Below, piece after piece: positions 20,093 to 27,174 of a DNA stretch of 64,000 nt. The translations under genes and the position numbers were made by a program. The stretch is from NCBI RefSeq assembly GCF_030548465.1, contig NZ_JAUOSF010000003.1:248001-312000 (forward strand). The letters run 5' to 3'. The notes under the pieces were generated by a model. The model searched no databases and was not told the DNA's origin. It saw only the letters and a program-made list of their open reading frames with translations. This DNA comes from Tamlana sp. 2_MG-2023. Lineage in GTDB: Bacteria; Bacteroidota; Bacteroidia; Flavobacteriales; Flavobacteriaceae. Position 1 is the stretch's first letter, and each line of letters begins with the position of its first letter.

Positions 20093-20100
20093 TATATTTG
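20093..20100 (+). promoter_or_regulatory. Promoter -7 box of dtxR-type gene
   Basis: TATATTTG, a perfect TAnnTTTG box, lies 17 bp before the ATG at 20117. It overlaps the in-frame upstream start at 20090, which is therefore unlikely to be used. Confidence 0.6.
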
Positions 20101-20116
20101 CCTGAATTTTAATGTT

Positions 20117-20770
20117 ATGGTTACACTTTCAGAAGAAAATTATTTAAAGGCAATTTACCATTTAGGGAAACAAGGTCGTGTGGCTGTAAGCACCAACGCA
20201 ATTGCTGAAAAAATCGACTCCAAGGCATCGTCGGTTACCGATATGATTAAGAAATTGGCTGAGAAGAATCTAGCGAATTATATAAAATATCAAGGGGTTA
20301 CCTTAACGGAATCAGGGCGATTGGCTGCGGCTTTGGTGATTAGAAAACACCGTCTTTGGGAAGTCTTTTTAGTTGAAAAATTAAACTTCTCTTGGGATGA
20401 GGTTCACGATGTGGCAGAACAGTTGGAGCACATAAAATCTCTAAAATTAGTGAATGAACTGGATGCGCTTTTAGGATTTCCTACACACGATCCGCATGGT
20501 GATCCCATTCCGGATAAAGATGGGAATTATGCACCAATTAAAAGCGTGAATATTTTAGAAGTAAAACCAGGGAATGAAGGTGTTTTAGCTCAAGTTAAAG
20601 ATTCATCGGATGTGTTTTTAAGATACTTAAACAAGAATAATTTAGCCCTGGGAGATACGATTAAGGTAATCGATTTTGAACCTTTCGATAATTCCCTAAC
20701 CATAGAAACCGCATCGCAAAAAATGATTATTTCGAGTGAGGTTGCTAAAAACTTATACATAAGCTTATAA
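20117..20770 (+). CDS. DtxR/MntR family metal-dependent transcriptional repressor
   Basis: A 217-residue cytoplasmic regulator. It has an N-terminal winged helix (LSEENYLKAIYHLGKQGRVA to TESGRLAAALV), a dimerisation and metal-binding domain (RKHRLWEVFLVEKL, VHDVAEQLEHI, and the family tag HDPHGDPIP) and a C-terminal SH3-like/FeoA-like domain. The ligand residues of the family (Glu near residue 6, His in RKHRLWE, Glu and His in AEQLEH) are present, so Fe2+ or Mn2+ sensing is expected. The ATG at 20117 is chosen because an upstream in-frame start lies inside the -7 box. It leads a gene cluster with the DtxR-FeoA fusion and both FeoB parts, all within a few bp of each other, and probably controls it. 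Confidence 0.9.
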   Translation: MVTLSEENYLKAIYHLGKQGRVAVSTNAIAEKIDSKASSVTDMIKKLAEKNLANYIKYQGVTLTESGRLAAALVIRKHRLWEVFLVEKLNFSWDEVHDVAEQLEHIKSLKLVNELDALLGFPTHDPHGDPIPDKDGNYAPIKSVNILEVKPGNEGVLAQVKDSSDVFLRYLNKNNLALGDTIKVIDFEPFDNSLTIETASQKMIISSEVAKNLYISL

Positions 20771-20771
20771 T

Positions 20772-21794
20772 ATGAATAACTACAATCCCATATCGGCACT
20801 AGTCATTTTCTTTATTATTGTGGGTTTGCTTTATGTTTTTTTTAGACCAGTTAAAGGTTGGTTTTGGCTGCTGAAAAAGAATTTTAGAAGTAATGAAAAG
20901 GTAATTATCGAGGATGTTTTAAAGCAGCTTTATCATTTTGAGTATTCAGAAAATAAAGTGGATATGAAAACATTGGTTCAAGTACTCGATTTTAATAACG
21001 GCCGTATTGTTGAAGCCATTAAAAAAATGACCATCAACGATTTAATTTACTTTGAATCTGATATTTTAAAACTTACCGAAAAAGGTAGAGATTACGCGCT
21101 ACGCATCGTTCGTGTACACCGCCTATGGGAACGTTATTTGGCTGATAAAACAGGGTTTCATAAAAATGAATGGCACGACCGCGCGGAATCTATGGAACAT
21201 AAGTTGTCTCATGATGATGCCGAGGAGCTTTCCGCACAATTGGGTAATCCTAAATTTGACCCGCATGGTGACCCAATTCCAACCAGAACAGGGAAAATGG
21301 CGCAAGTTAACGGTGTGGAATTACCGCGTTTAGCTGTTGGAGCCGTGGGTAGAATTACACATATTGAAGATGAGCCAGATATTATTTATAAGCAAATTTT
21401 AGCTGAAAACATTCATATAGGATCCTTGCTTAAAGTCATTGAAAATAATTCGACACGTATTGTTTTTCGTTCTGAAGGTGAAGAATTTAAATTGGCGCCT
21501 ATTGTAGCCGCCAATCTTACGGTTGCAGTCATTGAGAAGGAAATCGTTATTGAAGATAATATTGCTAGACTTTCAAGCCTAACAGAACATGAAACCGCAA
21601 AAATTATTGGAATTTCAAGAGAAAGTAGAGGCGAAAGCAGAAGAAGGTTATTAGATCTTGGTTTTGTGAAAGGGTCTACCGTTAGTATCGATTTGGTGAA
21701 CCCGCTGGGGCAGCCAAACGCTTACTTAATTAAAGGAACTTCTATTGCTTTACGGAATGATCAAGCGGCAAAAATCCTAATTAAAAAAGATTAA
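20772..21794 (+). CDS. Membrane-anchored DtxR-like protein fused to FeoA
   Basis: A 340-residue fusion protein. Residues about 8-28 form one hydrophobic membrane helix (ALVIFFIIVGLLYVFF). Residues 45-165 form a DtxR-like winged helix and dimerisation domain (EKVIIEDVLKQLYHF, RVHRLWERYLADKTGFHKN, RAESMEHKLS, FDPHGDPIP), with the metal-ligand positions apparently kept. The C-terminus holds an SH3/FeoA-like part and a full FeoA domain (SLTEHETAKIIGISRESR, LLDLGFVKGSTV). It starts one base after the dtxR stop codon and ends 3 bp before the FeoB GTPase gene. FeoA domains assist FeoB, so the protein could couple metal sensing to the transporter at the membrane; whether it binds DNA is unknown. It is the only FeoA-like gene of this cluster. 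Confidence 0.82.
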   Translation: MNNYNPISALVIFFIIVGLLYVFFRPVKGWFWLLKKNFRSNEKVIIEDVLKQLYHFEYSENKVDMKTLVQVLDFNNGRIVEAIKKMTINDLIYFESDILKLTEKGRDYALRIVRVHRLWERYLADKTGFHKNEWHDRAESMEHKLSHDDAEELSAQLGNPKFDPHGDPIPTRTGKMAQVNGVELPRLAVGAVGRITHIEDEPDIIYKQILAENIHIGSLLKVIENNSTRIVFRSEGEEFKLAPIVAANLTVAVIEKEIVIEDNIARLSSLTEHETAKIIGISRESRGESRRRLLDLGFVKGSTVSIDLVNPLGQPNAYLIKGTSIALRNDQAAKILIKKD

Positions 21795-21797
21795 ACT

Positions 21798-22562
21798 ATG
21801 GAAACGAAAGTAAATACAGCTTGCGAAACCTGTTCTCATTTTAATAAAGAGGGTTTAAAGAAATTAGGGATTCAAACCGACAATTTTGATTTTGTTGTGG
21901 CTTTAGCGGGAAATCCGAATACAGGAAAAAGTACTGTTTTCAATGCTTTAACAGGCTTAAGACAACATACTGGAAACTGGCCAGGGAAAACGGTAATGCG
22001 TGCTGAAGGTGGATTTGAATACAACACCGATAAATATAAGTTGGTGGATCTTCCGGGGACGTATTCACTGCTATCAACTTCAGAAGATGAAGCTACAGCA
22101 CGTGATTTTATTCTCTTCGGAAAACCTGATGTGACCATTATAGTGGTTGATGCTAATAGATTGGAGCGTAACTTAAACCTCGTGCTTCAAATTTTAGAAA
22201 TTACCGATAAAGCCGTTCTGTGTTTAAACTTAATGGACGAAGCCAAACGAAATAAAGTTGAAATTGATGTGCGTACGCTTTCCAAAGATTTAGGAATTCC
22301 AGTAGTGCCTGCAAGTGCGCGATTCAACCAAGGGATTCCAGAATTGATTCAAACGGTGAGTGAAATTGCAAGCGGACAAATAGTTTGTAAGCCGCATCGT
22401 ATTAAAAATGTGCCGGAAAACATTGAAAAAGCCGTTAAAACCTTAACTGCCGAAATTGAAAAAGAGTTTCCAAACATTCCAAACAGCCGTTGGATTGCTT
22501 TTCGTTTGTTAGAAGGGGATAAAGAAATTATTAAAGCTTTAAAATCAGGAGAATTTGTTTAA
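21798..22562 (+). CDS. feoB: FeoB N-terminal GTPase domain (first half of split FeoB)
   Basis: A 254-residue protein that corresponds to the cytoplasmic part of the ferrous iron transporter FeoB. G motifs are present: G1 [11 protein letters not shown]3 [10 protein letters not shown]4 NLMDEAKR, G5 PASARF. The GDI-like helical domain follows ([33 protein letters not shown]). The N-terminus carries a short Cys motif (ACETCSHF). It ends at TAA where an ordinary FeoB would continue into the membrane domain. The next gene, in the same reading frame 12 bp later, supplies that part. Two in-frame stops (TAA and TGA) separate them. The two gene products could assemble, or the split could be a degraded feoB; the open frames and retained motifs favour a working split transporter. 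Confidence 0.85.
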   Translation: METKVNTACETCSHFNKEGLKKLGIQTDNFDFVVALAGNPNTGKSTVFNALTGLRQHTGNWPGKTVMRAEGGFEYNTDKYKLVDLPGTYSLLSTSEDEATARDFILFGKPDVTIIVVDANRLERNLNLVLQILEITDKAVLCLNLMDEAKRNKVEIDVRTLSKDLGIPVVPASARFNQGIPELIQTVSEIASGQIVCKPHRIKNVPENIEKAVKTLTAEIEKEFPNIPNSRWIAFRLLEGDKEIIKALKSGEFV

Positions 22563-22574
22563 TGCTGAAAGCTT

Positions 22575-23993
22575 ATGAAAGAGAATAACATTGAAAATAT
22601 AATAGAGTTATCAAATGAATTACGTTGGCAAATTGGCGACGAATTTCACGATAATCTTACCGAAGGTATTTATGCCGATGCTGCCGATATTGTTAAGGAT
22701 ACCGTTAAAACAAGCGATTCTGAAAAACGATTTCGATTAGATGCTAAAATCGATAAAATTGTAACGAGTAAATATTTCGGTTTTCCTATTATGTTTTTAA
22801 TACTTGGAACGGTGCTTTGGCTTACTATTATTGGAGCAAATTATCCCTCATCCTTGTTAGCTACTTTATTTTTAGATACCATTCACCCTTTATTACAAAG
22901 TGGTGCCGAAAGCATTAACATGCCTTGGTGGCTTGCTGGGTTTCTAATTGATGGCGTTTATTTAGCTGTGGCTTGGGTAATCGCGGTGATGTTGCCGCCT
23001 ATGGCTATATTTTTCCCCATGTTTACGCTTCTAGAAGATTTTGGTTATCTACCACGAGTGGCTTTTAATTTAGATGCCTTGTTTAATAAATCTGGAGCGC
23101 ATGGTAAGCAGGCTTTAACCATGAGCATGGGTTTTGGTTGCAATGCAGCAGGTGTTGTGGCTACGCGTATTATTGATAGCCCTAGAGAACGATTAATTGC
23201 GATTATTACTAATAATTTTTCTTTGTGTAATGGGCGTTGGCCGACACAGATTTTAATAGCCACCATTTTTATTGGTGCTGTAGTTCCAGAATCGATGTCT
23301 AGTTTTGCCTCTTTATTAGCAGTGATTGGAATAGCTGTTTTAGGCATGGCCTTTATGTTTGGCGTATCGTGGGCCTTATCTAAAACTGTTTTAAAAGGTG
23401 AAGTATCTACCTTTAATTTAGAATTACCGCCGTACAGACCGCCACGTTTTTGGAAAACCATATACACCTCTTTAATTGATAGAACCTTAATTGTTTTATG
23501 GCGTGCTATTGTTTTTGCAGCCCCTGCTGGTGCTGTCATTTGGCTAATTTCTAATCTTCATATAGGTGATGAAACCATTGCCGCTTGGTTAATAAATAGT
23601 ATGGATGGCTTCGGATTTCTTATAGGGTTAAACGGCGTGATTTTACTTGCTTATATTGTAGCGATTCCAGCTAATGAGATTGTTATTCCGACCATTTTAA
23701 TGTTAACGGTTATGGTAACAGGTATTGGTGGAGGTGCAGGAGCTGGTGTGATGTTTGAGTTAGATTCTATTAATGCTACGGGTGATATTTTGAAAGCTGG
23801 AGGGTGGACACTCCTAACGGCAATTAACTTGATGCTTTTTAGTTTACTACACAACCCATGTAGTACTACAATTTATACCATTTACAAAGAAACTAATAGT
23901 GCTAAATGGACTGCGGTGGCTTCTATTATGCCGGTTATTTTAGGATTTATAGTGTGCTTTTTAGTGGCTCAATTTTGGAGACTTATCTTTTAG
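22575..23993 (+). CDS. feoB: FeoB membrane permease domain (second half of split FeoB)
   Basis: A 472-residue inner-membrane protein with a short cytoplasmic start (about 75 residues) and then the two Gate domains and core of Feo[21 protein letters not shown], the conserved motif [32 protein letters not shown] (with the pore-lining Cys), then [11 protein letters not shown] and the C-terminal motif [16 protein letters not shown]. Around 8-10 transmembrane segments are expected. It is preceded by the FeoB GTPase gene in the same frame. Together they match one FeoB in length and order. It ends 11 bp from the stop of the convergent TonB receptor gene. Confidence 0.88.
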   Translation: MKENNIENIIELSNELRWQIGDEFHDNLTEGIYADAADIVKDTVKTSDSEKRFRLDAKIDKIVTSKYFGFPIMFLILGTVLWLTIIGANYPSSLLATLFLDTIHPLLQSGAESINMPWWLAGFLIDGVYLAVAWVIAVMLPPMAIFFPMFTLLEDFGYLPRVAFNLDALFNKSGAHGKQALTMSMGFGCNAAGVVATRIIDSPRERLIAIITNNFSLCNGRWPTQILIATIFIGAVVPESMSSFASLLAVIGIAVLGMAFMFGVSWALSKTVLKGEVSTFNLELPPYRPPRFWKTIYTSLIDRTLIVLWRAIVFAAPAGAVIWLISNLHIGDETIAAWLINSMDGFGFLIGLNGVILLAYIVAIPANEIVIPTILMLTVMVTGIGGGAGAGVMFELDSINATGDILKAGGWTLLTAINLMLFSLLHNPCSTTIYTIYKETNSAKWTAVASIMPVILGFIVCFLVAQFWRLIF

Positions 23994-24004
23994 ATGAAGC
24001 GTAA

Positions 24005-26248
24005 TTACTTCATGGTATATCTCAATCCTAAAAATAAACGTCTGCCTTGGTTTGGGCCATAAACATAACCCGGATCGAAGGTTAAACCATAAGGGTTATC
24101 TGGTGTGACTACCGCATTCCCGTCATTATCAAAAACAACATCCTTATCAAAAGGGTCGTCTGCACGAGCAATAATGAAAGGATTACCATTGTTTGGTGTC
24201 CAGTTTAATAGGTTTTTTATGCCTCCGTAAATTTCAAAGTTGTTTAAACCATCAAAAGTGAATTGAATATTTTGAATACTCCATACAGGCGATTCTGGAA
24301 GTCTCGGGTCTGTGTCGCTAATGAGAGGTAAACGCATGGGGCCATATAAGTTTCCAGTGTAATCTATCGAAGTGTTATACTTGTAGTTTTTATAAGTCAC
24401 GCCCCAAGTGGCTGTAAAACTTTCGGTGAGCATTTGTTGCTGTTTTACGCCGTCTTCTGTTTGAGAAACATCTTGAATGGTGCCTCCTGCCATGATTTTA
24501 ATGCCGTTCGAGAGCATGGTGTCAATGTTCAAACTCATTCCCTTACTTACTGCTTTTCCGTTTAAATTATCATATATGATTTGATTCGGATTTGTGTCAT
24601 AATCGGGAGCAATTAAATTACTAAAATAGGTGTACCACGCCGAAGCGTCTAGCGTAAACATGTGTCCGTTTTTAGTGTACAGTTTGGTTAAATAATTGAG
24701 GTTAACATTAATGGATTGCTCTGGTTTTAATTCTTCAGTAATAATAACATCTCTAGAGCCTGTAAGTGCGGCGTGTTCTTCAGTAAAAAGGTTTACTACA
24801 CGAAAGCCTGTTCCTGCATTGAGCCTTAAAATATTATGTTCAGAAGGTTTGAACCTGTAAGCGATTCGTGGTGTGAAAATATTACCGTGACGTTTGTCGT
24901 AATCGTAACGCGCTCCTAATAATACATTGTTTTTAGCATTCAGTTTAATTTCATCTTGAACGAATAATGATGGGATAACGATTTCATCAGCCGTTGAAGT
25001 GGCAGGCGTGCTATCATCATAATAATTATATCGAGCAGCCATACCGAATAGTAAATCATGGTTTTTTAGCTGTTTATCCCAAGTAAGCTGTGTGAATCCG
25101 ATACGTTGTGTGGCTAAATAAGGGGTGTTTCCGTAAACGGAATTTTGGTTATGATCGGTATACGAAAACTGAAGCATCATGCTTTCATCTACGGGTAATT
25201 GGTAATTTCCGAGTAATTCGTAGCGTGAGGTGTAAATGCTTTCGCCGTAAACTTCATCGCCACCACGGTAGGAGGGATTCCATTGCATTTCTCCGCCCCA
25301 ACGGTCTTCATAGAAAAAACGTCCCGCTACAGAGAAAACGCGGTTTTCTTTACGTTTGAAATTCCACTTTTGAAATATGGAAACGCGATCTTGAAGGGTT
25401 AAATCTGTAAAATTATCGTTGTTATTATCAATAGGGTTACTGTAATTAAAATAGTTGATGCCTGTAAGCACATCAGCTGTATGGCCTATTCTGGCCTTAA
25501 AACCTGCATCTAAATTCCACTCACCCCAACCCGAAACAAAAGTATCGGCAAATGCTAGGGGAGCGTTTTCAGGTAGTTTGGTAATGATGTTAATGAGGCC
25601 GCCAACGGCTTCACTTCCGTAAAGGGAAGAAGCAGGGCCTTTGATAATTTCTACTTGTTCGATTAATGAATTTGGGATTCCTGATAGTCCATAAACGGTA
25701 GATAACCCGCTTACAATAGGCATGCCGTCAATCAAAACCAAAGTATATGGTCCTTCAAGGCCGTTGATGTGAATATCACCTGTGTTACAAACACTGCAGT
25801 TTATTTGAGGGCGTACGCCGTTTACATTTTGTAAGGCTTCAAATATACTTGGGGTTGGGTTTTTCTTTAAGAAAGTGGGCGTGTAAACTTCAACAGGCAC
25901 CGGGCTTTCAAGCCTAGAAACGGCTTTTAAAGTACCGGTAACAACCACTTCATCTAGCATAGCAGAATCTTGCAAATTGAAATTTAGAACCACATCGTTA
26001 TTAGACATCTTGATGTTTTTTGTTTGTGGTTCAAAACCAGTGTAGGATGCTATGATGGTATAATTTCCTGTGGCGATATTTTTTAGGGTATAGCTGCCGT
26101 CTTCGTTAGTTGTGGTACCCGTAGAGGTTCCTTTTATGTAAACATTGGCATAGGCTAAGGGCATGCCGTCAAATAAAACGCGCCCTGTAATGTCTTGGGC
26201 GTTTAAGGTAATTGAAGTTAAGCTTAAAAATATTATTAGATATTTCAT
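24005..26248 (-). CDS. TonB-dependent receptor, probably metal-related
   Basis: A 747-residue TonB-dependent outer-membrane receptor. A signal peptide (MKYLIIFLSLTSITLNAQ) is followed by a carboxypeptidase-like domain (ITGRVLFDGMPLAYANVYIK), a plug domain with an unusual Cys pair (PQINCSVCNTGDIHING; YTLVLIDGMPIVSGLSTVYG; GSEAVGGLINIITK) and a barrel ending in GRRLFLGLRYTMK. The CSVC pair in the plug suggests metal or disulfide chemistry. Placed convergent to the split feoB cluster and beside a second feoAB, it probably takes up a metal complex. The ATG at 26248 is used because the first in-frame start (TTG at 26266) overlaps the promoter box. Confidence 0.87.
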   Translation of the reverse strand: MKYLIIFLSLTSITLNAQDITGRVLFDGMPLAYANVYIKGTSTGTTTNEDGSYTLKNIATGNYTIIASYTGFEPQTKNIKMSNNDVVLNFNLQDSAMLDEVVVTGTLKAVSRLESPVPVEVYTPTFLKKNPTPSIFEALQNVNGVRPQINCSVCNTGDIHINGLEGPYTLVLIDGMPIVSGLSTVYGLSGIPNSLIEQVEIIKGPASSLYGSEAVGGLINIITKLPENAPLAFADTFVSGWGEWNLDAGFKARIGHTADVLTGINYFNYSNPIDNNNDNFTDLTLQDRVSIFQKWNFKRKENRVFSVAGRFFYEDRWGGEMQWNPSYRGGDEVYGESIYTSRYELLGNYQLPVDESMMLQFSYTDHNQNSVYGNTPYLATQRIGFTQLTWDKQLKNHDLLFGMAARYNYYDDSTPATSTADEIVIPSLFVQDEIKLNAKNNVLLGARYDYDKRHGNIFTPRIAYRFKPSEHNILRLNAGTGFRVVNLFTEEHAALTGSRDVIITEELKPEQSINVNLNYLTKLYTKNGHMFTLDASAWYTYFSNLIAPDYDTNPNQIIYDNLNGKAVSKGMSLNIDTMLSNGIKIMAGGTIQDVSQTEDGVKQQQMLTESFTATWGVTYKNYKYNTSIDYTGNLYGPMRLPLISDTDPRLPESPVWSIQNIQFTFDGLNNFEIYGGIKNLLNWTPNNGNPFIIARADDPFDKDVVFDNDGNAVVTPDNPYGLTFDPGYVYGPNQGRRLFLGLRYTMK

Positions 26249-26263
26249 TAAAATTAATTTACG

Positions 26264-26271
26264 CAAATATA
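26264..26271 (-). promoter_or_regulatory. Promoter -7 box of the TonB receptor gene
   Basis: CAAATATA on the plus strand reads TATATTTG on the minus strand, 16 bp before the ATG at 26248. Confidence 0.6.
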
Positions 26272-26279
26272 AATAATAA

Positions 26280-26296
26280 TTTAGACGAACCTAAAA
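26280..26296. promoter_or_regulatory. Inverted repeat, candidate metalloregulator operator
   Basis: TTTAG-N6-CTAAAA lies 8 bp upstream of the -7 box of the TonB receptor, where it would overlap RNA polymerase contacts. Its core and spacing are identical to those of the repeat upstream of dtxR at 20047-20066. Confidence 0.4.
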
Positions 26297-26456
26297 GTGT
26301 TTATACTAAATTAAATGCATTGATTTTGTGTGTTTTAATAAAAGATCTTTCAGGTTTTAAAAAATCTGAAGCGTTTATAAAATATTTCTATCTGGGAAAA
26401 ATCGAAACGTGGTGTCTTAGTTATCAATACAACTTAGTGAACCACATTAAATAATG

Positions 26457-26563
26457 GCGAGATTGTCCAAAAGATATTAAATTACTACATACGTATGTAT
26501 AGTCAATCATTATGAGCGTCGGTATCAAGACGCTGCAAGCTTCACTTTTTCAGACGGCACATG
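26457..26563. repeat. Dispersed intergenic repeat, copy 1
   Basis: Shares blocks with 37722-37860 in the same order: TGTCCAAAA followed by ATTAAA, then TCAATCATTATGAG, then TTTCAGAC. This copy is shorter and more degenerate. It lies in a 617-bp gap (26249-26865) in which I see no convincing gene. Confidence 0.5.
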
Positions 26564-26586
26564 GAATCGTTCTCGTGTAAAAACCG

Positions 26587-26622
26587 AAAACCCTGTGAAA
26601 AATAAATATTCACAGGGTTTTA
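26587..26622. terminator. Hairpin with T tract, terminator-like
   Basis: AAAACCCTGTGAA pairs with TTCACAGGGTTTT around an AT-rich loop. The nearest gene to the left starts on the minus strand, so the unit it ends is uncertain; it may work for minus-strand transcripts from the feo genes. Confidence 0.5.
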
Positions 26623-26676
26623 CTATATATAATGATCTACTTGGGCATGTTTAAGTTTTCACAAGATGTTTGAGTA

Positions 26677-26728
26677 AAAGATTAACCGCTGTAGGTAACC
26701 ACACCTACAGCAGCTTTATTAATCTTTA
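26677..26728. terminator. Long hairpin downstream of the Cys-rich Feo gene
   Basis: The stem GCTGTAGGT pairs with ACCTACAGC (26688-26696 with 26703-26711). Outer arms AAAGATTAA and TTAATCTTT extend it. It sits about 140 bp past the stop codon of the minus-strand gene at 26866-27003 and could terminate that transcript. Confidence 0.5.
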
Positions 26729-26865
26729 AAAACCAAACTAAACTAACTTTATGAAAAAATGTAATCTGTTATAATTACACTACAAATTTACGTCGGGTTT
26801 AGAGGTTTTATGGCGACATGCCATGTCGTAAGGTGTTTTTGATTTCGGAAAATGAGGTTTTTTAA

Positions 26866-27003
26866 CTAATGACAGCCACAGCCATCATCGCCACCACATG
26901 ATTTTTTAGATTTCTTTTTTTTCCAGATGAATTTTCTAGCTAAAAAAGCAATAGCTAATACAACCGCAGTAAAAACGAGTATGTTTTGAATGATGGTATT
27001 CAT
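26866..27003 (-). CDS. FeoB-associated Cys-rich membrane protein
   Basis: A 45-residue peptide found by direct translation. It has one transmembrane helix (IIQNILVFTAVVLAIAFLA), a basic stretch (RKFIWKKKKSKKS) and a C-terminal Cys/His/Asp tail (CGGDDGCGCH) ending at the stop codon. This matches the small FeoB-associated Cys-rich proteins found near feoB in many bacteria; the Cys tail would lie in the cytoplasm and may bind iron. It lies 171 bp downstream of the complete feoB on the same strand, with a palindromic repeat between them. Confidence 0.82.
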   Translation of the reverse strand: MNTIIQNILVFTAVVLAIAFLARKFIWKKKKSKKSCGGDDGCGCH

Positions 27004-27033
27004 TTTTTTTAGTTAATTAATTTAAATCGGTAA

Positions 27034-27094
27034 GTCAGGTTGAGCGTAGTCGAAACCGAGTTTTTGATACGTTCTCGACTGCGCTCGAACTGAC
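27034..27094. repeat. Palindromic REP-like element
   Basis: The arms GTCAGGTTGAGCGTAGTCGA and TCGACTGCGCTCGAACTGAC are inverted copies with three mismatches around an AT-rich loop. Elements of this kind are scattered between genes in many Bacteroidota. It lies between feoB and the Cys-rich Feo gene and is markedly richer in G+C than its surroundings. Confidence 0.75.
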
Positions 27095-27174
27095 AATCGT
27101 ACTACATTAATATACTCATTTTTATGTTAATAATGAGGCTGGATTATAAGTGTTTCCTTTTGAGTTCTATCTTT

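Noticed and set aside
23045-23539. 164-codon open frame on the minus strand
   Set aside because: It lies entirely inside the FeoB permease gene on the opposite strand and its product shows no family motif; it is a shadow of the real gene.
26212-26454. 80-codon plus-strand frame in the region upstream of the TonB receptor
   Set aside because: It overlaps the receptor start and promoter on the other strand, has AT-rich composition without motifs and no promoter box.
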